A stretch of 64,000 nt of DNA, taken from contig DAJPGA010000001.1 of assembly GCA_025992895.1 (NCBI GenBank), forward strand, positions 62,001-126,000, written 5' to 3'. The notes under the pieces are model-generated. The model did not search any database and was not told the DNA's origin. It was given only the letters and a program-made list of their open reading frames with translations. Origin of the DNA: Veillonellaceae bacterium (GTDB lineage: Bacteria; Bacillota; Negativicutes; Veillonellales; Dialisteraceae). The position numbers were made by a program, and so were the translations under genes. Every line of letters starts with the position of its first letter. Within the stretch, counting starts at the first letter, position 1. This document shows positions 42,717 through 50,551 of the stretch, in pieces.

Positions 42717-43583
42717 ATGGAATTTGCCACACTCAACACCGGCGCTAAGATGCCTATGGAAGGCTTCGGCGTCTACCAGATCACAGACCTTGACGTCTGC
42801 GAAAAGTCCGTTTATGAAGCCATCAAGGCCGGTTACCGCCTCCTTGATACCGCAGCCGCTTACGGCAATGAATCTGCCCTCGGCAAAGCTGTGAAGCGCG
42901 CGATCGCTGACGGCCTCGTCAAGAGAGAAGACCTCTTCATCACGACGAAAGTCTGGGTGCAGGACATGCACAAGGCAGGCGACACCTACGCATCCGTAAA
43001 ACGCTCCCTTGCGCTCTCCGGCCTTGATTACTTCGACCTCGTCCTCCTCCATCAGGCCATGGGCGACTACTTCACCGCTTACAGGGACCTCGAAAAAGCA
43101 GCCAAAGACGGCCTCACGAAAGCCATCGGCGTATCCAACTATTTCCCGTCCATCCTCGTCAACCTTTGCGAAAACGTGGAAACCATCCCGGCTGTCAACC
43201 AGATCGAAGCACATCCTTTCTTCACCCGTGAAGAAGACCTCCGTGTCATGAAATCCTACGGCATCACCCCGCAGGCATGGAGCCCGCTTGCTGAAGGAAA
43301 TTACGGCATCTTCACTGATCCGGACCTCACCGCCATCGGCAAGAAGTACGGAAAGACCGCAGCACAGGTCGCTCTCCGCTGGAACGTGCAGAGAGGCTTC
43401 TCCATCATCCCGAAATTCACCCACGAAGAAAGAATCAAAGAAAATCTGGACATCTGGGACTTTGCCCTCACCGAAGATGAAATGAAGACCATCAGCGCCA
43501 AGGACAAAGGCAAGAGCGGCATCATCAACCACTTCGACCCGGACCTCGTCAAGAACCTCAACCATCTTTCATTTGAACATTGA
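42717..43583 (+). CDS. Aldo/keto reductase (first of a pair)
   Basis: 288 residues from ATG 42717 (AAAAAGGAG upstream; an earlier ATG at 42663 lacks this). TIM-barrel reductase with the catalytic tetrad in RLLDTAAAYGNE (Asp, Tyr), ITTKVW (Lys) and LLHQAMGD (His). The cofactor-binding end reads IPKFTHEERIKENLDIWDF. It reduces carbonyls with NAD(P)H. It is close in sequence to the next gene (tandem paralogues, 23 bases apart). Confidence 0.92.
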   Translation: MEFATLNTGAKMPMEGFGVYQITDLDVCEKSVYEAIKAGYRLLDTAAAYGNESALGKAVKRAIADGLVKREDLFITTKVWVQDMHKAGDTYASVKRSLALSGLDYFDLVLLHQAMGDYFTAYRDLEKAAKDGLTKAIGVSNYFPSILVNLCENVETIPAVNQIEAHPFFTREEDLRVMKSYGITPQAWSPLAEGNYGIFTDPDLTAIGKKYGKTAAQVALRWNVQRGFSIIPKFTHEERIKENLDIWDFALTEDEMKTISAKDKGKSGIINHFDPDLVKNLNHLSFEH

Positions 43584-43606
43584 TTTAAAGTATAAAGGAG
43601 AACACC

Positions 43607-44458
43607 ATGGAAACATTCACATTAAATGACGGCGTCGTCATCCCGTCCGTCGGCTTCGGCGTATTCATGATCCCCGTCGGCGAAGAAACTTACAATGCTG
43701 TACGCACAGCCCTGTCCCTCGGCTACCGCCACATCGACACCGCAGCCGCTTACTTCAACGAAGCAGACGTAGGCCGCGCCATCCGTGACAGCGGCATCCC
43801 GAGAGAAGAAATCTTCGTCACCAGCAAACTCTGGCTCCAGGACTACGGCTATGAACCGGCCAAGAAGGGCATCGAAACATCCCTGAAAAACTTAGGTCTC
43901 GGCTATATCGACCTCTACCTCATCCATCAGCCATACGGCGACGTACCGGGCGCCTGGAAAGCCATGGAAGAAGCCAAGAAAGAAGGAAAGATCCGCTCCA
44001 TCGGCGTTTCCAACATGACACCGAAGATCTGGAACTCCTTCGTTCCCCAGTTCGACACCATGCCAAGCGTCAACCAGGTCGAATGCAACCCGCTCTACCA
44101 GCAGAAGGAAATCCGTAAACTCATGGCAGAACACGATGTCCGCCTCGAAGCATGGTACCCGCTCGGTCACGGAGACAAAACCCTCCTGGAAAACCCCGTC
44201 ATCACAGCCCTCGCTGAAAAATACGGAAAGAACCCGGGCCAGATCATCCTCCGCTTCGAAAACCAGGAAGGCTTCATCATCCTCCCGAAATCTACCCACG
44301 AGGAAAGGATCAAAGGAAACCTCGACATCTTCGACTTCAAACTCACCGATGAAGAAATGAAATCCATGGAAGCTCTGGATACAGGCAAAGGCCACCACGA
44401 CCCCGACGCACCGGGCGTAGCAGAAATGCTCCTTGCCAACTTTAAAGTACATGACTGA
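43607..44458 (+). CDS. Aldo/keto reductase (second of a pair)
   Basis: 283 residues, with the tetrad in RHIDTAAAYFNE, VTSKLW and LIHQPYGD. The NAD(P)H site reads LPKSTHEERIKGNLDIFDF. Strong AAAGGAG upstream. It ends an operon with the flavodoxin and the first reductase under a likely LysR control. The substrate is unknown; methylglyoxal and 2,5-diketogluconate reductases are in this clan. Confidence 0.92.
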   Translation: METFTLNDGVVIPSVGFGVFMIPVGEETYNAVRTALSLGYRHIDTAAAYFNEADVGRAIRDSGIPREEIFVTSKLWLQDYGYEPAKKGIETSLKNLGLGYIDLYLIHQPYGDVPGAWKAMEEAKKEGKIRSIGVSNMTPKIWNSFVPQFDTMPSVNQVECNPLYQQKEIRKLMAEHDVRLEAWYPLGHGDKTLLENPVITALAEKYGKNPGQIILRFENQEGFIILPKSTHEERIKGNLDIFDFKLTDEEMKSMEALDTGKGHHDPDAPGVAEMLLANFKVHD

Positions 44459-44470
44459 TAGATAATTGAA

Positions 44471-44511
44471 AAGAAGCCGCAGAAATGAGCCATCATTTCT
44501 GCGGCTTTTTT
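44471..44511 (+). terminator. Hexaloop-family terminator (ATG-AGCCAT-CAT)
   Basis: AAGCCGCAGAAATG pairs with CATTTCTGCGGCTT around six bases, then six T. Confidence 0.9.
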
Positions 44512-44514
44512 GTG

Positions 44515-44870
44515 TGGGGAAATAAAACCATACGACCGCCTTGCAGGCGGGGAGATGAACCATTAAAAACCAGACAACCGGACTTCGTCCGGGGAAATGC
44601 AACTCATCCGCCCGACATTTTTATAAACTGCACCTCATCCGCGCAGCTACAGATAAAAGATAAGCTGCGCACCTTCCCCAGAAGGGAAGGCTTCACAAGG
44701 AATAAAGAAAAGATTTCCAATCTGATTTGTTTTGAACCTTTCGTAATCCTATCCAAACCTTCCCTTCCAGGGCAAGGTCAAAGGCCATCAGCTCCCTCTA
44801 CGGGGCGAGCTCTGACCCCCTTAAACCTCGCGTCGCTCGAAGGAAAAGAGAAAACTGTACAACCGGCTTC
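44515..44870. repeat. Mosaic intergenic repeat nest
   Basis: Contains CCGGACTTCGTCCGG, CTTCCCCAGAAGGGAAGG, CTTCCCTTCCAGGGCAAGG, GCTCCCTCTACGGGGCGAGC and CTTAAACCTCGCGTCGCTCG modules, also seen at 55.8 kb on the other strand. Translating this block gives a Pro/Gly/Arg/Ala peptide that also appears in the 55.8-kb nest, which shows repeat, not gene, origin. Confidence 0.75.
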
Positions 44871-45400
44871 CCATTCCCCTCCTATCCTCACTCATGTATT
44901 TATTCAATGGACTTATTCAAAAGTTTTTCATGAGAACATTTGGTTCGAATCCTGGGTGTTTTGTTCTGCTCATTTGGGCCTGACCATAAAGTGACCGGCA
45001 TTGGGATTTGCCCATGGATGCGGGATTTCTTCTTTTCTTTCATTCTCATGATTTCGTTTGAAAAGTCTGTTTTTATCAGATGCTGCCGCATGCGGGGAGC
45101 AGCGGGGAAAAATGTGGGTTGACTTTCTCCTGTTTTTGACTCTGAAGGAAATTCTGTTCGATTTGCATGGCTTTCCACATGCGCTTTTTCTTAAATGGTA
45201 CACTTTCCTTTAAGGGACTTTATGAGGCTCTGAAGTCCTCCCCAAAATATATAGAGGAAAATCTTTCCATTGGGAATGGACAGCGGACAAATATTCCACT
45301 ATCTGTGAATAGTCCGTCAAACAGGAAGGAAACCGGCTTCCTGCAACCGGTTATTTTGACTTTCGCTTTACTTTGTCATATTTTTTTACAGGTGTTTTCC
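44871..45400. other. Gene-free intergenic region
   Basis: About 530 bases with lower GC and no recognised gene, RNA or repeat module. It leads into the DnaA-box-like cluster. Confidence 0.5.
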
Positions 45401-45402
45401 CC

Positions 45403-45650
45403 TGTGAAAAGTGAATTCACAGTTTCCACAGGTGTGAATTGTGAATTCATGTCTTGAAATCGGCTTGGAATCGAATGAATCTACAGATAGAAATCCTTCT
45501 TTTCTATGAGTTATTCACACTAATTCACAGTTTTCTGTGTATATCTCCAGTGGACAGTGAATTTTTTCCTGCTTATTATCGTGAAAATACCAATTCACAC
45601 AAATTTTTTACATAGCCTGTGGATAACTGTGAATAACTCTGTGAATATAG
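45403..45650. other. Cluster of DnaA-box-like sites (candidate replication origin or DnaA-binding locus)
   Basis: One perfect box TGTGGATAA (45618-45626), TTATTCACA (45511-45519), TGTGAATAA (45628-45636) and TGTGAATAT (45640-45648), plus TTTCCACA, TAATTCACA, CAATTCACA and several GTGAATTCAC-type dyads in about 250 bases. The stretch is AT-rich and gene-free. No dnaA or dnaN is in the window, so the assignment is open. Confidence 0.6.
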
Positions 45651-45741
45651 TGAACAACCTTATGTTCGGTTCCTTTTCGTGTGATGTAGTGTATGCTCAA
45701 TCGAAATTTTTCATTAGATTTGTAAAAACGAGGTGAATTTC

Positions 45742-45770
45742 TTGACAGCCCTATTTTGCAATGCTATAGT
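45742..45770 (+). promoter_or_regulatory. Promoter of metQ
   Basis: TTGACA (45742-45747), 17-bp spacer, TATAGT (45765-45770). Confidence 0.88.
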
Positions 45771-45776
45771 AATGGC

Positions 45777-46044
45777 AAGCTTCATACAGGCAGTGAAGAG
45801 AAGAGTATGAAAACAGGATCCGGCCAAGAGAGCTCCGTTTGGTGAGAGGGAGTGCGGATACGTTTCAGAAGATGGCCTCTGAGCCTGGCGTGCCGAATAG
45901 TGAGGCAGCCCGGGATCTCCCGTTACAGAGACAGGGTATCGGAGTTTCTCCCGTACCTGCGAGGCTGGCAGAGTGATCTGCCGGTAAAATTGGGTGGTAA
46001 CACGAACAGACGCTTCGTCCCTTTAGGGGCGGGGCTTTTTTTGT
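45777..46044 (+). promoter_or_regulatory. T-box leader of metQ, specifier AUG (Met)
   Basis: It has AGAGTA, the specifier AGAAG-ATG-GCC (ATG at 45872-45874), CCCGTTACAG, the T-box TGGGTGGTAACACG (45991-46004) and a terminator around GCTTCGTCCC...GGGGCGGGGC with seven T. It is close in sequence to the metA leader. Confidence 0.92.
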
Positions 46045-46108
46045 TTCCTTCCCGGCTGCTTTCCTGTGAAGTTTCCATCATTCTGCATTTAGTAAGGAGG
46101 TCTCTTTT

Positions 46109-46936
46109 ATGAAATTAAAAACTACCATTGCTCTTTCCCTGGCAGCGATTGCCTTTGCCGGTGTCATTTCCGGCTGCGGCGGCGACAAGAAGCCGGCTGC
46201 TTCTTCTGCTGCTGTGAAAAATGAAATTTCCGTAGGTATTACACCTGGTTATTCTGAACAGGTCATGGAATATGTAGCCAAGGAAGCTGCTAAGCAGGGT
46301 CTGACTGTCAATATCAAGACATTCTCTGACTATGTCACCCCGGACCAGGCTCTGGCTGCCGGCGACATCGATCTGAACTCTTTCCAGCACGGCCCGTTCC
46401 TGCAGGCTTTTAATGAAAAGAACGGGACCCACCTTGTTTCCATCGGAAATACATACCTCGCACCGCTCCGCGTTTATTCCAATAAGATCACCAGCATCAA
46501 AGACGTTCCGGACGGCGCAAAGGTTTCCATCCCGAACGATCCGTCCAATGGCGGACGCGCCCTGCTCCTTCTGGACCACAACGGCCTCCTGAAGCTGAAA
46601 CCGGGCACCGATCCGACAAAGGCAACGATCAATGATATCGCTGAAAATCCAAAGAAACTGGAAATCATCGAACTCGAAGCTGCCCAGCTTCCGCGTTCCC
46701 TCGATGATGTAACGATTTCCGTCATCAACGCAGGCTATGCGAAGTCCGCAAACCTGGACTCTAAGAAAGCACTGGCTACTGAAGATAACACGTCCCCATA
46801 CGTCAATATCATCGCAGCCCGCGAACAGGATAAGGACAACCCGACCTACCAGAAGTTCGTCAAGATCTTCCAGAGCGACAACGTCCGCAAGTATATCAAC
46901 GATAACTTCTCCGACGGCCTCGTTCCGGCATTCTAA
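46109..46936 (+). CDS. metQ: Methionine-binding lipoprotein MetQ (NlpA family)
   Basis: 275 residues. The lipobox reads ISGC (Cys23). The NlpA-family fold begins ISVGITPGYSEQVMEYVAKEAAKQG and includes DIDLNSFQHGPFL, GNTYLAPLRVYS, VSIPNDPSNGGRALLLL and AQLPRSLDDVTISVINAGYA, all typical of MetQ. It delivers methionine to a MetNI ABC transporter. No metN or metI is adjacent here; the gene stands alone behind a Met T-box. AAGGAGG lies 8 bases before the ATG. Confidence 0.94.
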   Translation: MKLKTTIALSLAAIAFAGVISGCGGDKKPAASSAAVKNEISVGITPGYSEQVMEYVAKEAAKQGLTVNIKTFSDYVTPDQALAAGDIDLNSFQHGPFLQAFNEKNGTHLVSIGNTYLAPLRVYSNKITSIKDVPDGAKVSIPNDPSNGGRALLLLDHNGLLKLKPGTDPTKATINDIAENPKKLEIIELEAAQLPRSLDDVTISVINAGYAKSANLDSKKALATEDNTSPYVNIIAAREQDKDNPTYQKFVKIFQSDNVRKYINDNFSDGLVPAF

Positions 46937-46950
46937 GAAGGAAAATAAAA

Positions 46951-46993
46951 AGACTGCAGCAAAATGTATCATCATTTTGCTGCAGTCTTTTTT
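46951..46993. terminator. Hexaloop-family bidirectional terminator (ATG-TATCAT-CAT)
   Basis: AGACTGCAGCAAAATG pairs with CATTTTGCTGCAGTCT around six bases, A-run on the left and T-run on the right. It separates metQ and a convergent reductase gene. Confidence 0.9.
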
Positions 46994-46999
46994 ATTTCC

Positions 47000-47950
47000 T
47001 TAGTCCATATCTTTTTCCCATACCCGGAGTGTATGGACGCCGGCTTTGTCGCCTTCTTGTTCCAGCTTCTGGATTTCTTCTTCTGTGAGTTTCACATCCT
47101 TGGCAGCGGCGGCTTCTTCTACCTGTTTTACTTTCGTGACGCCGATGATCGGAAGCGTCCCCTTGGCAAGGGCCCAGGCGATGGCGGTCTGGGACGGGGT
47201 GATATTATGTGCTTCCCCGATTTCCTTCAGGGCTGCAAGGATGCCGTCCAGTTTGTCCATGATGCCGTTGTAGCTCTTTCCTCTTCCGCTTCTTTCGGGC
47301 ATGAGGTGGTCTTTGTCATACTTGCCGGTGAGGGCGCCCTGTTCGAGGACCATGTAAGCGTAAAAGGTGATGCCCTTTTCCTTGCAGTAGTCCAGGATGC
47401 CTGCGCGTTCGGACGATCTGTGGAGCAGGCTGTAATGGTTCTGCACGGCTGCGACGTGAAGGCCTTCGGATGCGAGGATTTCCTCTGCTCTTTTGATTTC
47501 TTTGAGGTTGTGATTGGAAACGCCGACGGCGCGTGCTTTGCCGCTCTTTACGACGGGGATGATTTCCTTTGTCCATCTTTCCACGTCGGCCGGATTGTGG
47601 ATCCAGTACAGGTCGACGTAGTCGGTGTGGAGGCGCTTCAAGCTTTCCTCCATCATTGTTTCGATGGGATGCTCCACTTCTTTGGCGATCTGCGGGGTGA
47701 ACTTGGTCGAGATGTAGAGATCATCCCTCTTGCAGTCATCAACGAACTCACCCAGAATCGTCTCAGAAGCGCCCATGCCGTACACGGCAGCTGTGTCCCA
47801 TAGATTGAGTCCCAGTTCCATGCCGCGGCGGAATACGGGCCATAAATCGTCTTTTGTGAGTGTGTTTCCAAACACGCGGTCTCCGCCATTTCCACCTACG
47901 CCCCAGGACCAGGCACCCATGGCAATTCCTGCTGTTTTCTTTTCTGTCAT
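47000..47950 (-). CDS. Aldo/keto reductase
   Basis: 316 residues from ATG 47950 (GGAGGTATT upstream; a longer frame to 47992 adds a Gly-rich stretch without support). AKR barrel with LWDTAAVYG (Asp, Tyr), YISTKF (Lys) and WIHNP (His). It belongs to a different branch from the pair at 42.7-44.5 kb, with GRGKSYNGIMDKLDG and ITPSQTAIAWALAKG near the C terminus. The substrate is unknown. It stands alone between metQ and the ABC exporter operon. Confidence 0.88.
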   Translation of the reverse strand: MTEKKTAGIAMGAWSWGVGGNGGDRVFGNTLTKDDLWPVFRRGMELGLNLWDTAAVYGMGASETILGEFVDDCKRDDLYISTKFTPQIAKEVEHPIETMMEESLKRLHTDYVDLYWIHNPADVERWTKEIIPVVKSGKARAVGVSNHNLKEIKRAEEILASEGLHVAAVQNHYSLLHRSSERAGILDYCKEKGITFYAYMVLEQGALTGKYDKDHLMPERSGRGKSYNGIMDKLDGILAALKEIGEAHNITPSQTAIAWALAKGTLPIIGVTKVKQVEEAAAAKDVKLTEEEIQKLEQEGDKAGVHTLRVWEKDMD

Positions 47951-48098
47951 AATACCTCCCCCTCCGTCCCGTCGGACGGCCACCGGAGCCAAAGCTCCGC
48001 AAACTCTTCCCTTCTATTATATGGCAGCCATGCGGCTATGTTAAATATTTATTTTGCTTTATATGAATCAATTTAATTAAGCATGGCGAAAATAAAAA

Positions 48099-48125
48099 GG
48101 ACTGCAGCATTTTCTCTGCAGTCCT
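48099..48125 (-). terminator. Terminator of the ABC exporter operon
   Basis: GGACTGCAG and CTGCAGTCC around an eight-base loop, followed on the minus strand by TTTTTATTTT. Confidence 0.88.
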
Positions 48126-48135
48126 TTCAATTTCC

Positions 48136-49308
48136 TTAAAGGTATTCTGATACGTCTTTTCTTCCGATCATGCCTGCCGGGATGAGGCCCGCCAGGGTAC
48201 CGAGGATGGTCATGACGGGGATCGTGAGGAGACCTCTCCAGTCGGGCGCTGTCTCAAGCACAATGGCCGCATTTCCCTGGATCGCCGAAGCGGTCAGGAG
48301 GAAGGCTCCGTAGGCGAGGAGCCAGCCGCAGACTGTCCCGAAGAGGAGCAGCATGCCTTCTTCTGCCAGAAGCATAGTGATGATCTGCTGCTTTCCTGCG
48401 CCCAGTGCCTGCAGGAGGGCGAGTTCGGGCATTCTGCCAAGTCCGCTCCAGTACATAACGAGGAGCGTGATCATAAGCGAGATTCCGATCAGGGATACGA
48501 CAAGGACGGTCCAGAAGTGGCGCGTCTGTCCGACCATCGAGTAGAGCTGGATGACGTTCTGCGACGGGAATACCATCTGCACGTCATGGTTCTTCTGATA
48601 CGCCGAGAGAAGCTGCATGGCTTCGCGGTAGCCCTTCGGCACCGTGAGGATGGCCGTCACTTCCTGCTTGTCTGCCGTGGTGATTCCGTGTTCTTCCCAC
48701 ACTTCATGGATGTCAACGAAAATCGCCGTATCATACGGGCCGCCACAGGGAGCGAGGATGCCCACCACCTTGAATTCGTGGTTGTGCTCCTTTCCCTTAT
48801 CGGCAAGGCCATGGATGGAACGGAATGTATCACCGATCTTGAGGCCTGCAAGGCGTGCTGTCTCACTTCCGATGACAGCGGCTCCCTCTTCCCCAAAGCC
48901 CTTGCCTTCAGCGATGGAAAGCCATGGCGCGCTGGTCTTGTCCGGCTTGTAGGAGAAAATGGCCTCATCCGTTCCGACGATGCGGAAGCCCCTGTAATTG
49001 TCCCCGAAGGCGAGCGGATAGACCGCCTGCACCTTGCCGGAGTCTTCGAGCTTCTCCATTTCCGTGTACGGAATATTTCCTATCGGCCGGTCGCGAAGGA
49101 AGACCGTATTCAGCACAAGCTGGTACGAGGATCCCTTGGCACCGACGAGAATCGGAAACGGCCGGACGGAATGGTTGATGCCCTCATAGAGCCCGTCTGT
49201 CACCTGCAGGAGGAAAACGGGCACGGCTGCCGAAAGCACAATCAAAAGGAAGAGGAGAAACTGCCTTAGGGGTCTTCGGAAAAGGGAGTAAAAGGCGAGC
49301 TTAATCAT
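48136..49308 (-). CDS. ABC transporter permease, FtsX/MacB-like
   Basis: 390 residues from ATG 49308 (AAAGGAGG upstream). An N-terminal transmembrane helix (LRQFLLFLLIVLSAAVPVFLLQ) is followed by a large extracytoplasmic domain (about 45-260) and three C-terminal helices of the FtsX type (VLVVSLIGISLMITLLVMY, LAEEGMLLLFGTVCGWLLAY). With the next two genes it forms a MacB/LolCDE-like exporter. The substrate is unknown. Confidence 0.88.
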   Translation of the reverse strand: MIKLAFYSLFRRPLRQFLLFLLIVLSAAVPVFLLQVTDGLYEGINHSVRPFPILVGAKGSSYQLVLNTVFLRDRPIGNIPYTEMEKLEDSGKVQAVYPLAFGDNYRGFRIVGTDEAIFSYKPDKTSAPWLSIAEGKGFGEEGAAVIGSETARLAGLKIGDTFRSIHGLADKGKEHNHEFKVVGILAPCGGPYDTAIFVDIHEVWEEHGITTADKQEVTAILTVPKGYREAMQLLSAYQKNHDVQMVFPSQNVIQLYSMVGQTRHFWTVLVVSLIGISLMITLLVMYWSGLGRMPELALLQALGAGKQQIITMLLAEEGMLLLFGTVCGWLLAYGAFLLTASAIQGNAAIVLETAPDWRGLLTIPVMTILGTLAGLIPAGMIGRKDVSEYL

Positions 49309-49453
49309 CCGTCCTCCTTTCACCGAACCGTTCGGCAAAGAGGGCGCGGGCTTCATTATTTCTGACGACGAAGAGGAGCGCGAGGATCAGCGCTGCGAAA
49401 ATGACTGTGCCCACAGGGCGTGTGAAGAAATCCCGCAAAGAAACTGTCATCAT
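49301..49453 (-). CDS. Small single-span membrane protein in the ABC exporter operon
   Basis: 50 residues: MMTVSLRDFFTRPVGTVIF, then AALILALLFVVRNNEARALF and a charged tail. One membrane helix spans about residues 14-30. The ATG overlaps the stop of the ATPase gene (ATGA) and its stop overlaps the permease start (ATGATTAA), so three genes are translationally coupled. A GAGGGGG site precedes it. It is easily missed because of its size. It may be an accessory subunit of the exporter (inference). Confidence 0.7.
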   Translation of the reverse strand: MMTVSLRDFFTRPVGTVIFAALILALLFVVRNNEARALFAERFGERRTDD

Positions 49454-50106
49454 GCATTCCCCCTCTTCATGAAATACTGGTTTTCAAAGAGTGCCTGGAC
49501 TTCCGGATCGTGGGTTGCGCAGAGGAGCATGCACTTCGTCCGCCTCTGGTAATCCAGCATAAGGTTCATCAGAATTTTCCCGTTCTCGCGGTCGAGCCCC
49601 GAGGTCGGTTCATCAGCAAGGAGGAGCGACGGATGCCTTGCCACAGCGCGCAGGAAGGAAACCCTCTGCTGCTCGCCGCCGGAAAGGTGCTCCGGACGCC
49701 GGTTTCCTTTTCCGGAAAGCCCGACGCTCTCCAGGAGCCCGTCCAGTTCGTCCTGCATGAGGTCCCAGCCGGCGAGCCTTGCGGAAAGGCGGATATTTTC
49801 CGCAACCGTCAGGTACGGAAGGATGAGGGACTTCTGAAAAACGTACCCCACCTTCTGCGCGCGGAAACGGCATTTCTCCTGCCTTGTCATCTGCGTGAGA
49901 TCCGCGCCGGAAACGATGACCGTACCCTTTGTCGGCGTCATGAGCCCGGAAAGGCAGTGAAGAAGCGTCGTCTTCCCGCTCCCCGAAGGGCCGATGAGCG
50001 CCATGGCGCCGCCGTCTTCCAGCGTGAAGGACGGGACGTCGAGCGCGCGGATCACGCGGCCGTCGCCGTCAGGAAATTCGCATATGAGATCCCTTACTTC
50101 GATCAA
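49450..50106 (-). CDS. ABC transporter ATP-binding protein (LolD/MacB type)
   Basis: 218 residues from a TTG start at 50106 with AAAGGAGG upstream; a longer ATG frame to 50229 overlaps the upstream gene and adds no domain. Walker A GPSGSGKTTLL, Q-loop VGYVFQKSLILP, signature LSGGEQQRVSFLRA, Walker B LLLADEPTSGLD and switch His in CATHD are all present. It powers the FtsX-like permease. Confidence 0.93.
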   Translation of the reverse strand: MIEVRDLICEFPDGDGRVIRALDVPSFTLEDGGAMALIGPSGSGKTTLLHCLSGLMTPTKGTVIVSGADLTQMTRQEKCRFRAQKVGYVFQKSLILPYLTVAENIRLSARLAGWDLMQDELDGLLESVGLSGKGNRRPEHLSGGEQQRVSFLRAVARHPSLLLADEPTSGLDRENGKILMNLMLDYQRRTKCMLLCATHDPEVQALFENQYFMKRGNA

Positions 50107-50119
50107 GTGGGCCTCCTTT

Positions 50120-50551
50120 CTAGCCGCTGATGGAATCAGCATGGATGCGGAGCTGGCTGACGAAGCCTGTCTCCGGATCCGTTTCACTGCCGATTTCCAG
50201 TGTACCAGACACCGTGATCGGGCTGTCATACGGCAGCGCCGTCACAGGGTCGTCTACCTTGACCACGATGATATTGTCCGGCCAGTCCGCATCGCTCGAG
50301 CAGAACGGGCAGACGGACATGGGGACTTCCGTCAGAACGAAGAACCGGATGGTCGGCGTCAAAGGCGGCGCCATGTATCCGGATATTGTCACCTCGCCTC
50401 CGGCAAGGCTCTGCGTCTTGTCCGAGAAGGTGAGGCCTTCGGCGGAGTATCCGGAATAGATTTCAGAGAAATCCAGGTTTTCAGCACGGGCTGTCCATCC
50501 GGAAAAGAGCACCAGGAGCGTAGTCAAGAGGAGAAGGACAAGTCTTCTCAT
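50120..50551 (-). CDS. Secreted DUF3299-like protein
   Basis: 143 residues with a signal peptide (MRRLVLLLLTTLLVLFSG, cleavage near ARA-EN). The mature part reads VTISGYMAPPLTPTIRFFVLTEVPMSVCPFCSSDADWP, followed by IIVVKVDDPVTALPYDSPITVSG, a layout seen in the DUF3299 family of periplasmic proteins. A CxxC pair (CPFC) could bind metal or be redox-active. It lies 13 bases before the ATPase gene and probably works with the exporter. Confidence 0.75.
   Translation of the reverse strand: MRRLVLLLLTTLLVLFSGWTARAENLDFSEIYSGYSAEGLTFSDKTQSLAGGEVTISGYMAPPLTPTIRFFVLTEVPMSVCPFCSSDADWPDNIIVVKVDDPVTALPYDSPITVSGTLEIGSETDPETGFVSQLRIHADSISG

Noticed and set aside
44485..44994. 169-codon frame after the aldo-keto reductases
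   Set aside because: It runs through the terminator and the repeat nest. A near-identical Pro/Gly/Ala peptide arises from the nest at 55.8 kb, so it is translated repeat.
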